Source of the DNA: Nymphaea colorata
Lineage: Eukaryota > Streptophyta > Magnoliopsida > Nymphaeales > Nymphaeaceae
DNA length: 64,000 bases
Assembly: GCF_008831285.2 (NCBI RefSeq)
Contig: NC_045149.1
Span: forward strand, 9,324,417-9,388,416
Direction of reading: 5' to 3'
Every line of letters starts with the position of its first letter. Position 1 is the first letter of the stretch. Shown here one piece after another: positions 57,600-64,000 of the stretch. The position numbers and the translations under genes are program-made. The notes below the pieces were generated by a model. The model had not been told where the DNA came from, did no database searches, and was given only the letters and a program-made list of their open reading frames with translations.

Positions 57600-60500
57600 T
57601 TATGCTCATTACATCATTTCAAGAAATCTCCAATGAGAAGAGCGTTAGTAAACATATTAGCTGCTTGATATTTAGAGGAAACGTGGATTATGCTAATGAT
57701 TCTTTCTTGTATAAAGTCTCGAACACAACGGCAATCCACTTCAATGTGTTTCGTCTTCTCATGAAAGACAGAGTTATTTGCAATGTAGGTAGCAGTTTTG
57801 TTATCACAATACATCTTTATAGGAAGTTTCACTGAAATTCTCAATTCTAGAAGCACTGATTTGACCTATGACATTTCAATCGTCGTTTGAGCTATAGCTT
57901 ATATTCAGACTCAGCACTGGATCTAGCAACCACATTTTGTTTCTTGCTCCCTATCAATAAAAACGCAAAAACCTGAAATAGATCTCCTATCAGTTAATGA
58001 CCTGCATAATCAGCATCACTATATGCTTCTATATCGATACATTCTCTTTTTTTGAACCATAACCTCTTTTTTGGAGCTGATTTCAAGTATTTTATCACTA
58101 TTAAAGTAGCCTTCCTAACGAGCTTTCCAAAGTTTCTCCATAAATTGACTGAGCTTATTCACAACAAAGCTGATGTCTGGACGAGTGATGGTCAAATATA
58201 AAAGTTTTCCTATCAGAGATATGTAAGAATGAGTCAAAAGCCTCTGATATCATCATGCATATGAATTTGAGGACTCATAGGAAGTGTAGCAGGTTTGGCT
58301 CCCAATACCCTTGTTTCTTGTAAAAGATCAAGAACATATTTCCTTTGAAACATCACAATCCCTTTACTAATACGAGCCACTTCAATACCAAGGAAATATC
58401 AAAGTTGACCAAGATTTTTTGTGATAAAGTGTTTCTGTAAGAACTCTTTTACCTGAGCTATCTCTTGAGTACTTTCTTCAATGAAGACAATATCATCAAT
58501 ATATACAATCAATATTACTATACCAAAAGTCCATCGCTTGATAAACAACGAGCGATCAAGTTAGGATCTTTGAAATCCACATTTAGAGGCATCCTCACTT
58601 AGATTATGGAACCATGCACGGAGACTTTGTTTAAGTCCATAGATAGCCTTTTTGTGTTTGCATACCTTATAACATTCTCTCGGTCGTTCAAAACTTGGTG
58701 GTTGTTGCATATAGCCTGTTTCAGAGAGATCACCATATAGAAATGTATTTTTCACATCAAGCTAAAAAATGGGTCAATTCTGCTAAATTGCGAGAGATAT
58801 AATTAGGCGAATAGTACCTAACCTTGTCACAGACGAAAATGTCTCGAAGAAGTCCACCACATAAGTGTGTGTATAGCCTTTAGCCAAAAGATGAGCTTTG
58901 AATCGTTCTACAGACCCATCACAATGATATTTATGGTGAATACCCATTTTGAGCCGACAACATCACAATTCAACGATAGGTCTACCAAGTCCCAAGTCTC
59001 CCTAAAAAGAAGAGCATCCATTTCTTCCTGCATAGCGTGCTTCCATCATGAATCTAATAAGGCTTGATGGTGAGAGGTCGAAATAGTATGACTAGTCATA
59101 GCTCAGTCAAACTGCACCAAACTTGTTTTCAAATGGTCCATAAAAACCGAGTTAGAAATCGGATGCCTTGTGCATTGTCGCGGGCTCTTGCGAATAGCAA
59201 TAGGTAGATCATCTGCAGAATAGTCATCATTTCTTTATGAGTCAGCCTTATCATTAGAACTTACCTCATAAGAAGACATTGGTGGGCAATTAGGAGAGAG
59301 ACCTTAACGCTGGGTATAGACTATTGGAGGATCAAGATAACAATCACCTGACAATGGTGGAGAGGACGAGATCGACTCAAGTGATACTGGGGGAATAGGA
59401 AGAGGAACAAACACGAGAAGCTCAGACACAGTGGTACTTGGAGTGGAAAAATAAAGACAAGACTCAAAGAATATAGCATTTGTACTGACAATCTCTTTCT
59501 TGGTATGAGGATCAAAACTTCGATAGCCTTTTTGATTGGCAGAATATCCAATAAACACACATTTGACAGCTTGAGCAGCAAATTTGTTTTTGTTTGAGCC
59601 CAAGATGTATGCAAAACAAGTGCATCCAACTACTTTGGGAGGTATATGAAATAATGGTCGATTTAGATATAATATTTGAATGGAGATTCATTCTTGGATG
59701 GCAGACAGGGGCAATCTATTGATGAGATAACATGCGTAAGAATAATATCACCCTAAAAATAGCAAGCATATGAGTGTGCAACATGAGGGTACATGCCACA
59801 TTTAGAAGCTGTCGATGTTTGCGTTCAGCAACACCATTTTGTTGAGATGTGTAGGGACATGTATATTGTGGTTGAATCTCATGATTGACATAAAATTAGA
59901 GTAGAACTGAAATTTAAATTCAAGAGCATTATCAGTGCGAATATTTTTGACAACACCACCAAACTGAGTTTTTATTTTATTGACAAATTTCTGAAGAATA
60001 TAGATGACTTTAGACCTGTCCCGTGACAAAAATACCCAACTGACTGTAGTAAAATCATCAACCAAAACAAGGTAATACAAAAAACGTGAACGACAGGAAA
60101 CACGACTTGGATCCCAAACATCAACATGCAGAAGATCAAAGGGACTTTGACTCGATGGACTCTAACTTGAAGGGAAACTATTACGTGTATGCTTGCCTAA
60201 CTGGCATGCATCACATAAAAATGACTTTGACGCATGTATATCTAGAAAAATGCGACGAAGCTTGGACACAAAAGGATGGCCCAGTCTAAGATATCACTGC
60301 AAAGGAGAAGGCTTCGACGTGAAAGAGGATGCAGCAACATCTACAGGGACAAAGAGGAAATAGAGTCCCTCCCTTTCATGGCCGCTACCAATCTTTCCAG
60401 TTTGTAAGTCCTGAAAAGAACATGAACCAAGATAAAAAAAAATGACTCTATATTGTAAATCTCTAGTCAATCGCTTAACAGATAACAAGTTAACAGGAAA

Positions 60501-60930
60501 TTGAGGAGCATATTGCACATGTGTAATGGTGCCAAAAGCTATGAGATAGATATCACCGCTGCCCAGAATAGGGGACAACTTGCCATCAGCCAACCCGACG
60601 TGCTGTGATGTAGTGAACCTAGTAAATGATAAAAACATTTGTGGCTGGTTACAACAATGCCTGGATGCTCTTGAGTCAATCATCCATATCATACTTGGGT
60701 CACTGGTAGGGGCACCAATAGAGGGAAGAAAGTCTATAGTAGTTGTCCTGGTTGAGGCAGGAGTTGACCTCTAAGCAAGAACCATATCATATTCTTTCTT
60801 GCTTAAGTTGAGATAATGCAATGGAGGTATAGGAGAACATGTAGGAGACTCAACCATAACATCTGTAGACTGTGACGAAGTTGCAGTAGATGAAGAAGAC
60901 CCTTCTTACCTACTATTGTTAGCCATAAAA
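57600..60930 (-). pseudogene. Pol remnant of the gag-deleted copia element
   Basis: Protease WMIDSRASRH (60692 onward) has Arg where active elements have Gly (DSGA), so the catalytic loop is damaged. GAG-pre-integrase follows (LLSVKRLTRDLQYRVIF). Integrase has YLVLVDDFTTVSWVF and IRTDNALEF (60080-59802), then FIGYSANQKGYR (59603-59304). RT has NTFLYGDLSETGYMQQPPSF and AIYGLKQSLRAW (58755-58561), with the catalytic box VYIDDI near 58500. RNase H has YCDNKTATYIANN and KHIEVDCRCVRDFIQ (57856-57614). All pieces are separated by stops or frameshifts. Confidence 0.9.
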
Positions 60931-61436
60931 AAATTGTACTCGAACACGCAGACCACAACCAAATGATGTGCAGGAGGTTGAATACAAACACAAAAATAGC
61001 AGACTGTTTTTAGACGTGGATAGCAGGTAGCACTTTGAGATGTCAATAATAGGCAGCAAGCACATGTTTGACAGTAGAGAAAAAAAATTGTCTCACTTCA
61101 ACAATGCAGAGAAAAGACTGAAACCTACTACCACGACATACCTTTGCCTGTAGAAATCCACCAAGCACCACACGACTAGACAGATCTGAACATCCAAGAA
61201 CTTCTTCCAAGGCAACAAAAGTCAAATCTGATTACTGAAACTTCTTCACCCAATGAACAAAAGTCTGCTGCTACTCGATTAGTAGCAGTTCACACCTCAC
61301 AAAGCCTCACTTTACTGATTTCACATTCACGATTTGCAGATATTGCTCCTCAAGTCAAACTACATCTTCAACCGGTAACATGACTCCACACACAACAACT
61401 TCTCACATCACATTGTACCCACAACTAGTAGATTAA

Positions 61437-61482
61437 CTCTGCCCCCACATGATCTTATGCTCTGCCCCCACATGATCTTATG
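61437..61482. repeat. 23-bp tandem duplication in the copia leader
   Basis: Two exact adjacent copies of a 23-nt unit containing TGCCCCCACATGATCTTATG. Confidence 0.92.
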
Positions 61483-61949
61483 CAGCGACAACAAAAGGGC
61501 AGATCTGATATATCACATCACATAGTGTCTTCCACGATAGAAAAAAAAATCAAATTTCTTTAGTGCATATCTGCTACATAACGTCATAGGTTTTCTTCCA
61601 TGGCAGCAGAAAATCAGATCTGAGCGACATAGATATTCTTCCACGGCAACAAAAACTCATATCTGATACATCCTGATCAGATCCACCATCTCCTTCCACG
61701 ACAACAACTTTATCAACGTTTCTTCATGTCTTCCAAGACAATAGCAACACAATGGTGCTGATCACGTTTCTACATGTTAAACGTGATTAGCTCCTTTCCA
61801 CCAAACAATCAACTTGCTTGTTTTGTAAACAGCAGGAGCCCTAGTCGTGAAACCCTAGTTTGGAGGAAGAGAAGAGAAATGAGATAAGGAGGGAACCCTA
61901 GGCATGAAACCCTAGATTGCACAGCCCTAGGTCCGTTGCTTTGATACCA

Positions 61950-62172
61950 TGTTCAATATTGGAGGAAGAAAGGGAAGAGAGAGAGAGAGAGAGAGAGAGA
62001 GGAAACTTTCAGATCTCATTCATGTAACCCTAATCTCATATTAAAAGAGATTAGGGTGTTGATTACATATTTACAATTTCAGTCCACTAAAATATAAGAA
62101 AACAATAAGTAGACCCTTGTCCACTTTCTAATATTTCAGAAAAACTCAAATTGACTCTAAAAAACTTTAACA
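61950..62172 (-). repeat. 5' LTR of the gag-deleted copia element
   Basis: Starts TGTTCAATATTGGAGGAAGA on the plus strand, carries a longer (GA)n tract (61979-62002), ends CTTTAACA, and is followed by TSD copy GTTCT. Confidence 0.93.
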
Positions 62173-62177
62173 GTTCT

Positions 62178-62900
62178 CTCTCTTTAGGGCGGCATTCCAA
62201 GACACTAAAAGTAGGTCTTATACTCTAAAGGGCTGCTTGGCAATGAGAATCTGTCTTAATTTTTTGAAGCATATTTACAAAAACTATTTTTATTGCCAAA
62301 CAGCCCTTGAGAGGCCATTTTTAGTAACAATAATATATTGTTATTGTCTCATGAATCTGTTCAAAAAATGGAATGAATCTACTTTTTTTTTTGTAGATAG
62401 ATTCATGAGATAATAACAAACTATTACTATTACCAAATAGGTCGTTAGGTGATAGCTTTATCGAGTGGTGGTCTCACCTGCTCACATGGAAGTGCAATTT
62501 TCCTTTTAACATGTATAGCTTGTTGCATTTTAGGGGGTTATTTGTATGCTTAGATCAGTAGTCAAGGATACTAAGCAACATTATTGCACTTCGTTTACTG
62601 TTGGTTTCATTGCACATTAAGGGTTGTTTGGTAACAATAACAAGTTGTTGTTTTTATGAATCAACCCAAAGAATGAGGTAAATTCATTAACAATACTGTC
62701 ACACAGTGTTTTATAAATTTACCTTAATTTTTGGAGCAAATTCAAAATTCATGAAGCAGTAACTTTTGTTATTGTTGCCAAATACCACCTTAAAAAGACT
62801 TCATCTTTATCATGGTCAAACAAAGAGTCGTATGACTCCGAAGAACCTCAGGTTCGGATTCGTTGATGCTTCATGCACAAGTCTGGACTGATGGTTCCGA
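62178..62900. other. No gene recognised
   Basis: Sequence right of the copia element, with repeated 'TTGTTATT...CCAAATA' type motifs (CCAAACAGCCC, CCAAATAGGTCG, CCAAATACCACC) in an AT-rich background, suggestive of an old MITE. No boundary is definable. Confidence 0.45.
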
Positions 62901-62929
62901 ACAATCACTTCACGTAAATCATCCATACT

Positions 62930-63190
62930 TTGACGTTGCAGCTGCCTGCCAATGAGAAGATCCATCCGTGGGCAAGGGCATCAAGAGTGTTTGATGCCCT
63001 AGACTATTTCACACAGGTGCTGCCAGATGTCATCGTTTTGTGGTGTTGGGATGAAATTGAAACGCAGTTCAAAGAGATAGTCGATGAAATTTATGTGGAG
63101 CAGAAACCTGATCAAGGAGATCGTTTGATTGGCGTCCCTGTGCACTGGAAGGGAATGCGGTACATGTTCCCACCTTGTTCCATGCTTACT
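62930..63190 (+). pseudogene. Unrecognised exon-like coding fragment
   Basis: An acceptor-like GTTGCAG (62934-62940) precedes an open, acidic, codon-like stretch. It reads LPANEKIHPWARASRVFDAL, then a hydrophobic LPDVIVLWCWDEIE, then KEIVDEIYVEQKPDQGDRLI and GVPVHWKGMRYMFPPCSM. It then passes into a CT-rich low-complexity tail, where coding character is lost. Composition and conserved-looking Trp/Pro/Asp residues suggest a genuine exon or captured fragment. I do not recognise the family. Confidence 0.35.
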
Positions 63191-63439
63191 CCGGAACTCA
63201 ACGGACAGAATTGCTTTCTCGTTTCCTCTCTCGTTCTGTCCCCTTCTCTCGCCTCATGTTCTCTCTCACTCTCTCCCCCACTCTCTCTGCTGTAGTACTG
63301 ACCGTGATCGTTGAGTTTTCTGTGATGTTTTTTTTTTTTTTTTGGAAAAAACGTCACTAAACGTGGGCGTGACGTTGTCTCAGTAGACGGTCGTCTTTCA
63401 ATGGGTTTCCTTAGGAACCGCTCCGCTAGTAAAGTGTCT

Positions 63440-63720
63440 TTAGTAAGCTTGGGTATCGGGCCACATGCTCAGCCCGACAATTGAAAACCGATCATTATTG
63501 ACATTAAAAATATATATATATATTAATATAAAATAATATATATAATCATAATAATTATATATATATAATACTAAAACAATATTTAAATATAAACTATAGG
63601 GCTGAGTTGGACCCACCAAGGTGGCCCGACTAGTTATAGGGCAGAACCTGACAATCAATTTTTGGGCCCCGGCTCAGGCCTCAATTGGGCCGAGTTTTGA
63701 GTACCCGGTCCGGTGCTCAG
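63440..63720. repeat. GGGCC/CCCGG-rich repeat with an AT-rich centre
   Basis: GGGCCACATGCTCAGCCCGA on the left and GGCCCCGGCTCAGGCCTCAA on the right flank a TATA-rich core. It is similar in vocabulary to 22700-22990 (CGGGCCTACTCAGGTCGGCC). Confidence 0.45.
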
Positions 63721-63966
63721 ATTTAGTGTTTAGTGATGTTTAAACATGAATGCAAGAGGATTCAGCTTTTTAGAAGAAACTAAAGCTTTTTAGAACAACA
63801 ATGGAAGGCCACCACATGAGTGACGTCTTGTTTAGTGACGGCACTAAAAGTCAGTAGCCTTCACTTGAGTTTTTGTGGTGTCTTCGGCAACACCGGGTCT
63901 CATGCTCTGCCTCCATGTCCAACTTCGCTCCCTCCACGTTGGCAATTGAAGTCCTATTAGCATCCA

Positions 63967-63968
<2 letters not shown>

Positions 63969-63997
<29 letters not shown>

Positions 63998-63998
63998 A
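63969..63998. repeat. (CT)n microsatellite at the right edge
   Basis: A CT run of about 30 nt ending the window. Confidence 0.9.
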
Positions 63999-64000
63999 TC

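Larger units (their letters stand above)
57376..62172 (-). mobile_element. Complete but gag-deleted Ty1/copia element with TSD
   Basis: Two LTRs (57376-57569 and 61950-62172), a primer binding site variant (61938-61949, GCTTTGATACCA on the plus strand), a polypurine tract beside the 3' LTR (GAGGGGGAG on the minus strand at 57570-57578) and the 5-bp duplication GTTCT (57371-57375 and 62173-62177) define it. After a roughly 950-nt leader, the frame starts MANNSR near 60928, hits a stop, and passes within about 70 codons directly to the protease. The Gag domain is therefore missing. Pol is frameshifted. It begins 320 nt after the stop codon of the ligase gene, on the opposite strand. Confidence 0.94.

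Noticed and set aside
63340-63880. Possible CACTA element ending TTTTTGTGGTG at 63880
   Set aside because: Only a weak terminus is visible and no matching opposite end or subterminal array could be defined.
1-64000. CRISPR arrays, operons, bacterial-type promoters, tRNA genes
   Set aside because: The window is plant nuclear DNA. No regularly spaced repeats of that kind and no cloverleaf with A/B boxes were found by eye, although degenerate tRNAs could be missed.

Overview
The window is plant nuclear DNA. It is AT-rich, has long GT-AG introns and is dense in decayed Ty1/copia retrotransposons, MITE-like elements and microsatellites. It also carries angiosperm genes: a 4-coumarate:CoA ligase-like gene, a miR530 precursor, AGO4-type Argonaute and PPR remnants, and a nuclear copy of plastid 23S rRNA. 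I cannot place it below 'flowering plant'.

Only two protein genes look intact. They are paralogues of the 4CL-like 7 type (peroxisomal acyl-CoA synthetase family), each with six exons and 540 codons, arranged head-to-head. Copy 1 is on the minus strand (6855-15481) and copy 2 on the plus strand (49336-57055). All six exon lengths agree (1002, 190, 146, 68, 103 and 114 nt), and parts of introns 2 and 3 also align in reverse complement. The pair is therefore an inverted segmental duplication split by about 34 kb. Both copies keep the AMP-binding motifs and end in the PTS1-like tripeptide SNL.

Layout. 1-3441: 5' half of a minus-strand copia element with its 5' LTR. 3475-5040: Argonaute (AGO4-clade) pseudogene with tandemly duplicated PIWI exons. 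6855-15481: 4CLL7-like copy 1. 16980-18550: dispersed repeat carrying two MITE-like insertions. 18551-20740: truncated copia. 20996-21140: ribosomal protein L13A exon fragment. 21826-22074: CACTA-type terminus. 22080-23500: second copy of the dispersed repeat. 29200-29500: MIR530 hairpin with TATA box and three G-boxes. 31280-33235: decayed copia reverse-transcriptase remnants. 33594-34121: two adjacent related MITE-like units. 37196-37307: P-type Ca2+-ATPase exon remnant. 37766-43053: full-length copia with TSD. 43300-43765: PPR pseudogene. 46931-47300: plastid 23S rRNA insertion. 49336-57055: 4CLL7-like copy 2, with a hAT-type MITE in intron 2. 57376-62172: complete but gag-deleted copia with TSD, 320 nt past the stop codon of copy 2. 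62930-63190: unrecognised coding-like exon.

The two ligase copies probably provide the same peroxisomal CoA-ligase activity. The MIR530 locus is the third likely functional gene and the most notable item: the miRNA arm, its paired arm, a TATA box about 70 nt upstream of the mature arm and CACGTG boxes are all visible. The rest is repeats and gene debris.
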